Part shown: positions 1 through 5,068 of the stretch, piece by piece | How positions within the stretch are numbered: position 1 is the stretch's first letter | How the letters are laid out: the number at the start of each line of letters is the position of its first letter | Assembly: GCA_025449435.1 (NCBI GenBank) | Contig: JANWJO010000160.1 | Coordinates: forward strand, 1-5,068 | DNA length: 5,068 nucleotides | Direction of reading: 5' to 3' | Origin: Chloroflexota bacterium | Lineage (GTDB): Bacteria > Chloroflexota > UBA4733 | The notes under the pieces: model-generated | What the model saw: the letters and a program-made list of their open reading frames with translations, nothing else | Database searches by the model: none | Told to the model about the DNA's origin: nothing | Position numbers and translations under genes: made by a program

Positions 1-10
1 GCGCCCGTAA
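1..10 (+). CDS. 3' end of an upstream gene (last two codons plus stop)
   Basis: Read in the frame CGC CCG TAA, these bases encode Arg-Pro-stop. The same ten-base ending, with at most two differences, closes both complete genes of the window at 1582-1591 and 4699-4708, where it also encodes Arg-Pro-stop. A short gap and the common leader ATGAAAAAGAA follow each time. I therefore infer that another member of the same gene family lies just upstream and ends here. Only two codons are visible, so nothing can be said about its body. Confidence 0.5.
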
Positions 11-41
11 CTATCGATGAAAAAGAAACACACTGCTCAAT
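1..41 (+). repeat. Conserved gene-to-gene junction, first copy
   Basis: This is the first of three junction copies. Arg-Pro-stop of the upstream gene (1-10) is followed by the 6-nt gap CTATCG and the leader at 17-41, which differs from the central copy at one base (CACACT instead of CGCACT, giving His instead of Arg at residue 5). Confidence 0.65.
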
Positions 42-112
42 CTGGTTTTTTCAATCTGTTCCCTCGAATTTGTATGGCAGTTGTTTGCGCGGGAGCAATA
101 TCGGCCAACGCA
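17..112 (+). other. Predicted Sec signal peptide of the beta-helix protein
   Basis: Residues 1-32 comprise a Lys-rich n-region (MKKKH), a hydrophobic core around residues 16-28 (PRICMAVVCAGAI) and an Ala-x-Ala site (ANA, residues 30-32) followed by Asp. The mature protein would begin DIITVTNT, directly at the first beta-strand of the helix domain. The Cys residues at 19 and 24 do not sit in a lipobox. Confidence 0.75.
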
Positions 113-1591
113 GACATCATCACGGTCACCAACACAGACGACAGCGGCCCTGGCTCACTCCGCCAGGCCCTGGTCGATGCTAATGACGGCGACACAATTA
201 ACTTTGCGGTAACTGGCACGATTGGGCTGACTACGGCCGAACTTGCGATTAATCATGATGTCACGATTTTAGGCCCAATCGCGGTGGCGCGGTCTTCACA
301 GGCCCAATTCCGTATTTTCCATGTGATGCCGGATCATAATGTGACAATAGACGGCCTCACCATCACCGGCGGGCAGCCCGATCTGGGTGCCTATGGTGGC
401 GCCGTGCTAAATGACCACGCAAGCCTGACTATTTCCAACTGTTCCTTGACGACCAATAGCTCGACCTATGGCGGCGCGATCTCTAGCGATGGTGGCGGAA
501 GTAATGCCAGTCTGACAGTTCTTAACAGCAACGTTACCAGCAATTTTGTCTATTTTGCTGGGGGAGGCATCTATAACATTGGAGCTACAGCGACAGTGTC
601 GCTGATAAACAGCACAGTGACCAACAACACCGCGGCATACAGCGATACCGGATTTGCTCGAGGCGACGGCGGCGGCATCTTCAACACCGGTGGAACGCTG
701 ACGATCACCAACAGCAGCGTAAACAACAACCACGCTGGTGTGACTGATCCGTTCCCAGCGGGTATTGGCGGTGGCATCTACAGCTCTGGGCCGCTGATCA
801 TTACCAATAGCACCATCAGCGGTAACCAAAGCTATCTCAGCGGCGGGGGCATAGCCGGCGACGGCATCGTCATGAACAGCACCATTAGCGGTAACCAAGC
901 TAATGGCCAACATGATGGCCAGCCCTTGGGTCGCGGGGGCGGGATCTCCGGTAGCGTAACGCTCACTAACAGCACTCTTAGCGGCAACTACGCTATCTTG
1001 TCAGCTGGCGGTATCGATGGCGGAGGTAACATTACGAACAGCACGATTAACGGCAACAACGGCGGTGGCATTTCTGTCAGCGGCGTGCTGGAGATCGGGA
1101 ATACCATTCTGAAAGCTGGCACGGGTGCCAATATCTCTAACAACGGGGGCAGCATCGCTTCGCATGGATACAATGTATGCAGCGATAATGGCGGCGGTTA
1201 TTTAAATGGTCCTGGCGACCAGATCAATACCGATCCATTGCTTGGGTCTCTTCAAGACAATGGAGGACTCACTTTCACTCATGAGCTGTTGAAAGGTAGT
1301 CCTGCGATTGATGCAGGGGATCCCAAATTCAGTCCACCTCCATATTACGATCAACGTGGCCCGGGATTTTCGCGCGTGCGAAATGATCGTATCGACGTCG
1401 GTTCGTTTGAAGTCCAGGCAGGTACGGCACCAACCCCAACGCCAACATCCACAGCGACACCTACACCCACTCCTACACCGACAGCTAGTCTGCCACCAAC
1501 TCCAACACCGACATCTACAGTGAGACCTTCACCGACGCCGAGAGTTGCCCCAACGCCCAGGCCGCGTTTTACGCCGCTACCGCGCCCATAA
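17..1591 (+). CDS. Secreted parallel beta-helix protein with choice-of-anchor Q type C-terminal region and Thr/Pro-rich tail
   Basis: This 524-residue protein is predicted to be exported and to act at or outside the cell surface. A basic start (MKKKHTAQ) and a hydrophobic stretch lead to a likely signal peptidase I site after Ala-Asn-Ala (residue 32). Residues 33-70 (ITVTNTDDSGPGSLRQAL, then DGDTINF) match the opening cap seen in CSLREA/Pmp-like beta-helix proteins. Residues 137-365 carry about nine rungs with recurring NSTxSGN and GGGI motifs, typical of a right-handed parallel beta-helix. Residues 413-467 (DNGGLTFTHELLKGSPAIDAG, then DQRG and DVGSFE) fit the region that closes 'choice-of-anchor Q' proteins. 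Residues 471-524 are TPTPTP linker ending in PRP. The start is supported by the identical leader in the next two genes. No Shine-Dalgarno is visible and the gap to the upstream stop is 6 nt. No autotransporter beta-barrel, LPXTG or PEP-CTERM anchor is present. Adhesin or polysaccharide-active roles are possible, but no catalytic residues can be assigned. Confidence 0.85.
   Translation: MKKKHTAQSGFFNLFPRICMAVVCAGAISANADIITVTNTDDSGPGSLRQALVDANDGDTINFAVTGTIGLTTAELAINHDVTILGPIAVARSSQAQFRIFHVMPDHNVTIDGLTITGGQPDLGAYGGAVLNDHASLTISNCSLTTNSSTYGGAISSDGGGSNASLTVLNSNVTSNFVYFAGGGIYNIGATATVSLINSTVTNNTAAYSDTGFARGDGGGIFNTGGTLTITNSSVNNNHAGVTDPFPAGIGGGIYSSGPLIITNSTISGNQSYLSGGGIAGDGIVMNSTISGNQANGQHDGQPLGRGGGISGSVTLTNSTLSGNYAILSAGGIDGGGNITNSTINGNNGGGISVSGVLEIGNTILKAGTGANISNNGGSIASHGYNVCSDNGGGYLNGPGDQINTDPLLGSLQDNGGLTFTHELLKGSPAIDAGDPKFSPPPYYDQRGPGFSRVRNDRIDVGSFEVQAGTAPTPTPTSTATPTPTPTPTASLPPTPTPTSTVRPSPTPRVAPTPRPRFTPLPRP
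425..1111 (+). repeat. Degenerate beta-helix rung repeats (NSTxSGN / GGGI)
   Basis: About nine in-frame degenerate repeats lie in residues 137-365 of the first complete gene. Each carries an N-[STC]-[ST]-x-[ST]-x-N signature (for example NSTISGN at residues 264-270 and again at 287-293), usually followed by a glycine-rich turn such as GGGI. Spacing varies from about 20 to 35 residues because loops of different length separate the rungs. At DNA level the repeats share the core AACAGCAC but are otherwise diverged, so this is old protein-level repetition rather than a recent expansion. Confidence 0.7.
1427..1588 (+). repeat. Thr/Pro-rich C-terminal linker and PRP tail of the beta-helix protein
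   Basis: Residues 471-524 consist of Thr-Pro dipeptides with some Ser, Ala and Val. They shift near the end to Arg-containing proline motifs (TPRPRFTP) and stop with LPRP. All four Thr and all four Pro codons are used in a mixed order, so the six-base period is degenerate at DNA level. Such segments are usually extended, flexible and often O-glycosylated spacers. The terminal PRP is shared with the next gene. Confidence 0.8.
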
Positions 1592-1622
1592 ATATCTATG
1601 AAAAAGAAACGCACTGCTCAAT
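1582..1622 (+). repeat. Conserved gene-to-gene junction (PRP-stop, short gap, MKKKxTAQ leader), central copy
   Basis: The block GCGCCC(G/A)TA(A/G), a short AT-rich gap, then a 25-nt leader beginning ATGAAAAAGAA occurs at three places: 1-41, here, and 4699-4743. The leader copies differ from their neighbour by one base each. The gap is 6, 6 and 10 nt respectively and contains no purine-rich ribosome binding site. The junction gives each gene the same 5' and 3' borders and could be a substrate for homologous exchange or a translational-coupling point. Confidence 0.75.
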
Positions 1623-1720
1623 TCGGCTCGTTTAGCCTGCAGCTAGTCCTTTGCTCAGGCGCAGTGTGCTCGATGATCACGGGAACACTGTTGGCTTTCT
1701 TCCATCCCGAAGCGCCAGCG
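1598..1720 (+). other. Predicted signal peptide or N-terminal anchor of the kelch protein
   Basis: Residues 1-41 start with MKKKR, continue with a long hydrophobic segment (about residues 12-35, including LQLVLCSGAVCSMITGTLLA) and reach a possible Ala-Pro-Ala site at 39-41. The core is long and the cleavage site is not ideal, so retention as an inner-membrane anchor is an alternative. The copy starting at 4719 keeps the same segment with one substitution (Gly21 to Ala). Confidence 0.6.
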
Positions 1721-1947
1721 AAGAGTTCTCATCCGCAAGCTGCCGGCCTGACGTTTGCTGAACGCGTGACCTATCAGCGAGCAATCGAAGACGTTTACTG
1801 GCGTCACCGGATCTGGCCAAAAGAGCGTCCTGATCCCAAGCCATCGCTCGAAGCCGTGATGTCTCAGGCGCAGATCGAAAGCAAAGTGCAAGACTATCTG
1901 CGCAAGTCGCAGGCGCTGGAGGATTACTGGCAACGGCCGATTACCGC
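1598..1947 (+). repeat. Duplicated 5' coding segment, copy A
   Basis: These 350 bases align without gaps to 4719-5068, with about 31 mismatches by hand count (roughly 91% identity). Identity is uneven: 6 mismatches in the first 180 bases and about 25 in the next 170. The stretch 1689-1758 is identical in both copies. The true repeat may extend further, because copy B is cut by the window edge. Confidence 0.95.
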
Positions 1948-4708
1948 CGAGCAGCTGCAGGCTGAAATGGATCGCATGGCGCAGCACACGAAACAGCCCG
2001 AAGTATTGCGCGAGCTTCTTGAAGCGCTCGGAGACGATCCTTTTGTCATAGCGGAGTGTCTGGCAAGACCGGTGCTGGCTGAGCGTTTGCTCACAAATTG
2101 GAACGCCTTCGACGAACGAATCCACGGCGACCTCAGAAAGCGCGCGGAAGCTGAACTACAAGCGCATCCCACCGTCGAGCAAATGAGATTCACCAGCGGC
2201 ACGTACAGCGAGACTGAGTTCGTGAGGAGCGACAGCACCAAAGTTAACCGCGGCGCCGGGCATGCAATCGAACTAAATAGTCATAACTGGAACAAAACTA
2301 TCCAAACGTTAGCTGAGACCTTTCGAATACGACGACAAGATGCTGTCCAACAATTTCAAGCTCTGCCGGTGGGAACGCTAAGCGCAATACGGGAAGACGA
2401 GACTCGTTACTACGCGATAGCAGTGATCGAGAGAAGCGATGATCGCATCAAGCTTGCTACCGTCGCCTGGTCCAAGCAATCGCTGGAATCCTGGCTAGTC
2501 AGAGCAGGAAAGGAATGGCCTGCTACGATGACATTGCCGAGCGCTGCCTACACCCTTCCTACAATATCAGACGCGGGGGAATGCACCGATGACACGTGGA
2601 CGCCTACACCTGGCCCTCCGGATGGCCGACTCGGTCACACCGCAGTCTGGACCGGCACCGAAATGATCATTTGGGGTGGAACGAATGACAGCAGTGGTTA
2701 TAACACAGGCGGCAGGTACAATCCCGCCACGGACACTTGGATTGCGACAAGCCCCAACAATGCACCATCCGCCCGATCCGGTCACACCGCAGTCTGGACT
2801 GGCAGTGAAATGATCGTTTGGGGTGGAACGAATGACAGCAGCGGCGGAAGATACAATCCCGCCACCAATACATGGACTGCGACCAGCACCATCAACGCAC
2901 CCTCCGCGCGATCCAATCACACCGCAGTCTGGACCGGAAGCGAATTGATCGTTTGGGGTGGATACGGCAACGGCGGTGTTTTCAATACTGGCGGGAGATA
3001 CAATCCAGCGGCGAACACTTGGACAGCTACTAACACCACCAACGCACCCTCTGCGAGATCCGCTCACAGCGCAGTGTGGACCGGCAGTCAAATGATGGTA
3101 TGGGGTGGAGGTGACGGGGTCAGCCTTTTCAATACCGGGGGCAAATATGATCCTAGCACGAACAGTTGGACCGCTACCAGCACGACCAACGCACCCTCCG
3201 CACGATACTCACACACTGCCGTGTGGACTGGCAGCGAGATGATCGTTTGGGGCGGCGTTGGCAACAGCGGCGGGTTGAACACTGGCGGGAGATACAATCC
3301 CAGCACTGATACCTGGACAGCCACCAGCACCACTAATGCGCCCGAGGCCCGAAACTTCCACACGGCAGTGTGGACCGGAGCCGAAATGATAGTGTGGGGC
3401 GGATATGCGAACGTCAGCTCCGGATTAAATACCGGCGGAAGATATAGTCCCGTCATGGACAGTTGGACGGCCACGAGCACTGCCAACGCGCCCTCCGCAC
3501 GATACTCACACAGTGTCGTGTGGACGGGCAACGAAATGATTGTCTGGGGCGGAACCGGCCTAGAGTATGGGTTTAACACCGGTGGGAGATACAACCCCAG
3601 TGGTAACAGCTGGACAGCTACCGCCACGTACAACGCGCCCCATGCCCGAGATTCACACACGGCAGTGTGGACCGGTAGTGAGATGATTGTCTGGGGAGGT
3701 TTTGATCGACTGGGAAGCGGCGGCAAGTATGCGCCGAGCACGGATAGTTGGACGGCTACAGCCATGACAGATGCCCCAGCTGGGCGATTCGATCACACGG
3801 CACTTTGGACTGGAATTGAGATGATCGTCTGGGGCGGCGTTTCTTATGGTCAGACTACCCATTACTACAACACTGGCGGCAAATACAGTCCGCTGCGAAA
3901 CACGTGGACTGCGACGCCTACCACCAATGCCCCCTCTGGACGGGAAAAACACACGGCAGTTTGGACTGGCAGTGAGATGGTCGTCTGGGGCGGATGGAAC
4001 GGTAGCGACCTTTTGAACACTGGCGGGAGGTATAATCCCCACAGGGGTACTTGGACTGCGACGAGCATGATGAGTGCGCCGGCTCAACGATATCTTCATC
4101 AGGCGGTCTGGACCGGCACCGAAATGATCGTTTGGGGTGGCTACGGGGATGGCGCGTCTTTGAATACCGGCGGAAGATATGCTCCCAGCACTAACAACTG
4201 GACGGCTACCAGCACAACCAACGCGCCGGATGCCAGGTCAGGCCATACAGCAGTCTGGACAGGCAGTGAAATGATCGTCTGGGGTGGAGCTACTGACACC
4301 CCCGAATTTATTAACACCGGCGGCAGATACACTCCTGATACCGACAGTTGGGTTACCACCAGCCTGATTAACGCACCTGATGGTCGATGGCGCGACACTG
4401 CAATCTGGACAGGCAGTGAAATGATCGTCTGGGGCGGAGCGAACGCCAACACCGTCTTGAACAGCGGCGGCAGATACAACGTCGGAACAGACAGTTGGGC
4501 TCCTACAAGCACGGAGAACGCTCCAGACGCTCGAGCGCTCCACACGGCAGTTTGGACGGGCGATGAAATGATCATTTGGGGTGGAAGCAACGGGGGCTAC
4601 CTGATCACGGGTGGGAGATATTGCGCACAATCGAGTACCACACCAACACCTACGCCCAGTCCAGTGGTTACACCACGGCCACGCCCTACACCAGCGCCGC
4701 GCCCGTAG
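1598..4708 (+). CDS. Exported protein with SurA-like N-terminal region, 14-unit kelch beta-propeller and Thr/Pro-rich PRP tail
   Basis: This 1036-residue protein is probably exported. Residues 1-41 form a signal peptide or signal anchor with a hydrophobic core at 12-35 and a possible Ala-Pro-Ala cleavage site at 39-41. Residues 50-190 are helical and charged, including AQIESKVQDYLRKSQ and ITAEQLQAEMDRMAQ, and resemble the SurA_N region of periplasmic peptidyl-prolyl isomerases. Residues 245-295 (VGTLSAIREDETRYYAIAV) resemble the end of a parvulin domain, but the rest of the domain and its active-site pattern are not recognisable, so isomerase activity is doubtful. Residues 331-1013 contain 14 kelch units of 45-52 residues with consensus HTAVWTGSEMIVWGG, a variable loop, then NTGGRYNP and TDTWTATS. 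Residues 1014-1036 are a Thr/Pro linker ending PRPRPTPAPRP. The start matches the leader of the adjacent genes; the gap to the previous stop is 6 nt. It probably binds a polymer or protein ligand through the propeller, perhaps with chaperone-like help from the N-terminal region. Kelch assignment is firm, the SurA/parvulin assignment moderate. Confidence 0.85.
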   Translation: MKKKRTAQFGSFSLQLVLCSGAVCSMITGTLLAFFHPEAPAKSSHPQAAGLTFAERVTYQRAIEDVYWRHRIWPKERPDPKPSLEAVMSQAQIESKVQDYLRKSQALEDYWQRPITAEQLQAEMDRMAQHTKQPEVLRELLEALGDDPFVIAECLARPVLAERLLTNWNAFDERIHGDLRKRAEAELQAHPTVEQMRFTSGTYSETEFVRSDSTKVNRGAGHAIELNSHNWNKTIQTLAETFRIRRQDAVQQFQALPVGTLSAIREDETRYYAIAVIERSDDRIKLATVAWSKQSLESWLVRAGKEWPATMTLPSAAYTLPTISDAGECTDDTWTPTPGPPDGRLGHTAVWTGTEMIIWGGTNDSSGYNTGGRYNPATDTWIATSPNNAPSARSGHTAVWTGSEMIVWGGTNDSSGGRYNPATNTWTATSTINAPSARSNHTAVWTGSELIVWGGYGNGGVFNTGGRYNPAANTWTATNTTNAPSARSAHSAVWTGSQMMVWGGGDGVSLFNTGGKYDPSTNSWTATSTTNAPSARYSHTAVWTGSEMIVWGGVGNSGGLNTGGRYNPSTDTWTATSTTNAPEARNFHTAVWTGAEMIVWGGYANVSSGLNTGGRYSPVMDSWTATSTANAPSARYSHSVVWTGNEMIVWGGTGLEYGFNTGGRYNPSGNSWTATATYNAPHARDSHTAVWTGSEMIVWGGFDRLGSGGKYAPSTDSWTATAMTDAPAGRFDHTALWTGIEMIVWGGVSYGQTTHYYNTGGKYSPLRNTWTATPTTNAPSGREKHTAVWTGSEMVVWGGWNGSDLLNTGGRYNPHRGTWTATSMMSAPAQRYLHQAVWTGTEMIVWGGYGDGASLNTGGRYAPSTNNWTATSTTNAPDARSGHTAVWTGSEMIVWGGATDTPEFINTGGRYTPDTDSWVTTSLINAPDGRWRDTAIWTGSEMIVWGGANANTVLNSGGRYNVGTDSWAPTSTENAPDARALHTAVWTGDEMIIWGGSNGGYLITGGRYCAQSSTTPTPTPSPVVTPRPRPTPAPRP
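2588..4636 (+). repeat. Tandem kelch repeats (14 units of about 147 bp)
   Basis: In-frame tandem units begin at the codons at 2636, 2783, 2918, 3065, 3212, 3359, 3509, 3656, 3794, 3950, 4097, 4244, 4394 and 4541. Nine are 49 residues long; the others are 45, 46, 50, 50 or 52, and the last is truncated after GGRYC. The kelch hallmark is intact in each: a GG doublet, then Tyr and Trp at fixed later spacing. The one lost Trp is in the last unit, whose missing strand can be supplied by the half-unit DDTWTPTP before unit 1 (2588-2635). This is the usual closure of a circular propeller. Confidence 0.92.
4637..4705 (+). repeat. Thr/Pro-rich linker and PRP tail of the kelch protein
   Basis: Residues 1014-1036 read TTPTPTPSPVV followed by the basic proline tail TPRPRPTPAPRP and the stop. 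The tail is shorter than the 54-residue version in the preceding gene but has the same order: Thr-Pro repeats first, Arg-Pro motifs last, PRP as the final three residues. Confidence 0.8.
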
Positions 4709-4743
4709 CTTTTACTTGATGAAAAAGAAGCGCACTGCTCAAT
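4699..4743 (+). repeat. Conserved gene-to-gene junction, third copy
   Basis: This is the third junction copy: GCGCCCGTAG, a 10-nt T-rich gap (CTTTTACTTG) and the leader at 4719-4743, which differs from the central copy by one silent base (AAG for AAA at codon 4). The gap is 4 nt longer than in the other two copies. Confidence 0.7.
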
Positions 4744-5068
4744 TCGGCTCGTTTAGCCTGCAGCTAGTCCTTTGCTCAGCGGCAGTGTGCTCGATGATCA
4801 CCGGAACATTGTTGGCTTTCTTCCATCCCGAAGCGCCAGCGAAGAGTTCTCATCCGCAAGCTGCCGGCCTGACGTTTGCGGAACGCGTGACCTATCAGCG
4901 GACAATCGAAGAAGTTTACTGGCGTCATCGCATTTGGCCGAAAGAGAATGCAAAGCCTAAGACATCGCTGGACGCCGTGATGTCTCAGGCGCAGATCGAA
5001 AGAAAATTCCGAGACTATCTGCGCAAGTCGCAGGAACTCGAGGATTACTGGCAACGGCCGATTACAGC
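4719..5068 (+). CDS. Paralogue of the kelch protein's SurA-like N-terminal region (5' part, runs off the window)
   Basis: An open frame begins at ATG 4719, 10 nt after the previous stop, and stays open to the window edge (116 complete codons plus two bases). The product starts MKKKRTAQFGSFSLQ and aligns without gaps to residues 1-116 of the preceding protein. Most differences cluster at residues 76-83 (ENAKPKTS versus ERPDPKPS) and 96-106. It carries the same hydrophobic leader and the first part of the SurA-like helical region, ending at QRPITA. Nearly all changes are either silent or conservative, and there is no stop or frameshift, so it looks like a functional gene rather than a fragment. 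By analogy it should continue into an extracellular module (kelch or other) and a Thr/Pro tail, but this is not visible. Confidence 0.88.
   Translation, partial: MKKKRTAQFGSFSLQLVLCSAAVCSMITGTLLAFFHPEAPAKSSHPQAAGLTFAERVTYQRTIEEVYWRHRIWPKENAKPKTSLDAVMSQAQIERKFRDYLRKSQELEDYWQRPIT
4719..5068 (+). repeat. Duplicated 5' coding segment, copy B
   Basis: This is the partner of 1598-1947. The identical 70-base core lies at 4810-4879. The copy is cut by the window end, so the length of the duplication is unknown. Confidence 0.95.

Noticed and set aside
407..913. Minus-strand frame of 168 codons opposite the beta-helix gene
   Set aside because: It lies wholly inside the well-supported plus-strand gene, has Ala/Val/Asp-rich composition as expected from reverse-reading Gly/Asn/Ser codons, and shows no family features.
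17..1591. Classical autotransporter or chlamydial Pmp identity for the beta-helix gene
   Set aside because: GGGI-type repeats resemble those proteins, but there is no C-terminal beta-barrel domain; the protein ends in a Thr/Pro tail.
1351..1614. Minus-strand frame with a GVGVGV tract
   Set aside because: The tract is simply the reverse reading of the Thr-Pro codon repeat in the beta-helix gene.
1640..1675. Possible lipoprotein signal around Cys19 or Cys24 of the kelch protein
   Set aside because: The residues before the cysteines (Leu-Val-Leu and Gly-Ala-Val) do not fit a lipobox, which needs a small residue just before the Cys.
3088..3765. Long minus-strand open frames across the kelch region (also 2567-3091, 3653-4099, 4141-4590, 4238-4630)
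   Set aside because: They are periodic shadows of the tandem repeat in reverse: the same peptide recurs at the repeat spacing, starts are arbitrary, and the plus-strand gene explains the region fully.
2636..4624. CRISPR-like or satellite repeat array
   Set aside because: The period of about 147 bp is in frame, units are variable at wobble sites, and the translation is a clear kelch repeat.
4706..4722. T-rich gap CTTTTACTTG as a terminator before the third gene
   Set aside because: No GC-rich hairpin of convincing symmetry precedes the Ts, and the run is too short; the third leader follows immediately.
4772..4960. Plus-strand 62-codon frame inside the third gene
   Set aside because: It is an out-of-frame shadow of the gene starting at 4719, which is open to the window edge and matches its paralogue.
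4776..5054. Minus-strand frame of 92 codons whose peptide recurs opposite 1655-2125
   Set aside because: The apparent conservation arises because both sit opposite the duplicated 5' segment; the plus-strand reading carries the leader and the SurA-like region.

Overview
The window holds the inside of a tightly packed, one-directional (+ strand) run of genes for large exported, repeat-built proteins. There is almost no non-coding DNA. It contains the last codons of an upstream gene (1-10), a complete 524-residue parallel beta-helix protein (17-1591), a complete 1036-residue protein with a SurA-like N-terminal region and a 14-unit kelch domain (1598-4708), and the first 116 codons of a third gene (from 4719) that is a close copy of the start of the second and runs off the window. 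No RNA genes, transposase, CRISPR array, promoter or terminator could be recognised.

The most striking property is modularity. All three visible starts encode the same leader, MKKKxTAQxGxF. Both complete genes end in a Thr/Pro-rich stretch followed by a basic proline tail ending PRP. The upstream gene also ends in Arg-Pro-stop. The stop-to-start gaps are only 6, 6 and 10 nt, and none contains an evident Shine-Dalgarno sequence. The bodies between these shared ends are unrelated in fold (beta-helix versus chaperone-like region plus kelch propeller). This reads as a tandem family in which different extracellular modules sit between a common export leader and a common C-terminal tail.

The likely source is a Gram-negative environmental (perhaps soil) bacterium with moderate GC. 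The TPTPTP linker with a PRP tail, the 'choice-of-anchor Q' beta-helix type and the SurA-like/kelch combination make me think of Verrucomicrobiota (Chthoniobacterales-like) or Acidobacteriota. That is recollection-based inference, not something the window proves.

The genes probably form one transcription unit whose products are exported through Sec and act in the periplasm or on the surface, for example in adhesion or polymer binding. The ligands cannot be inferred from sequence.
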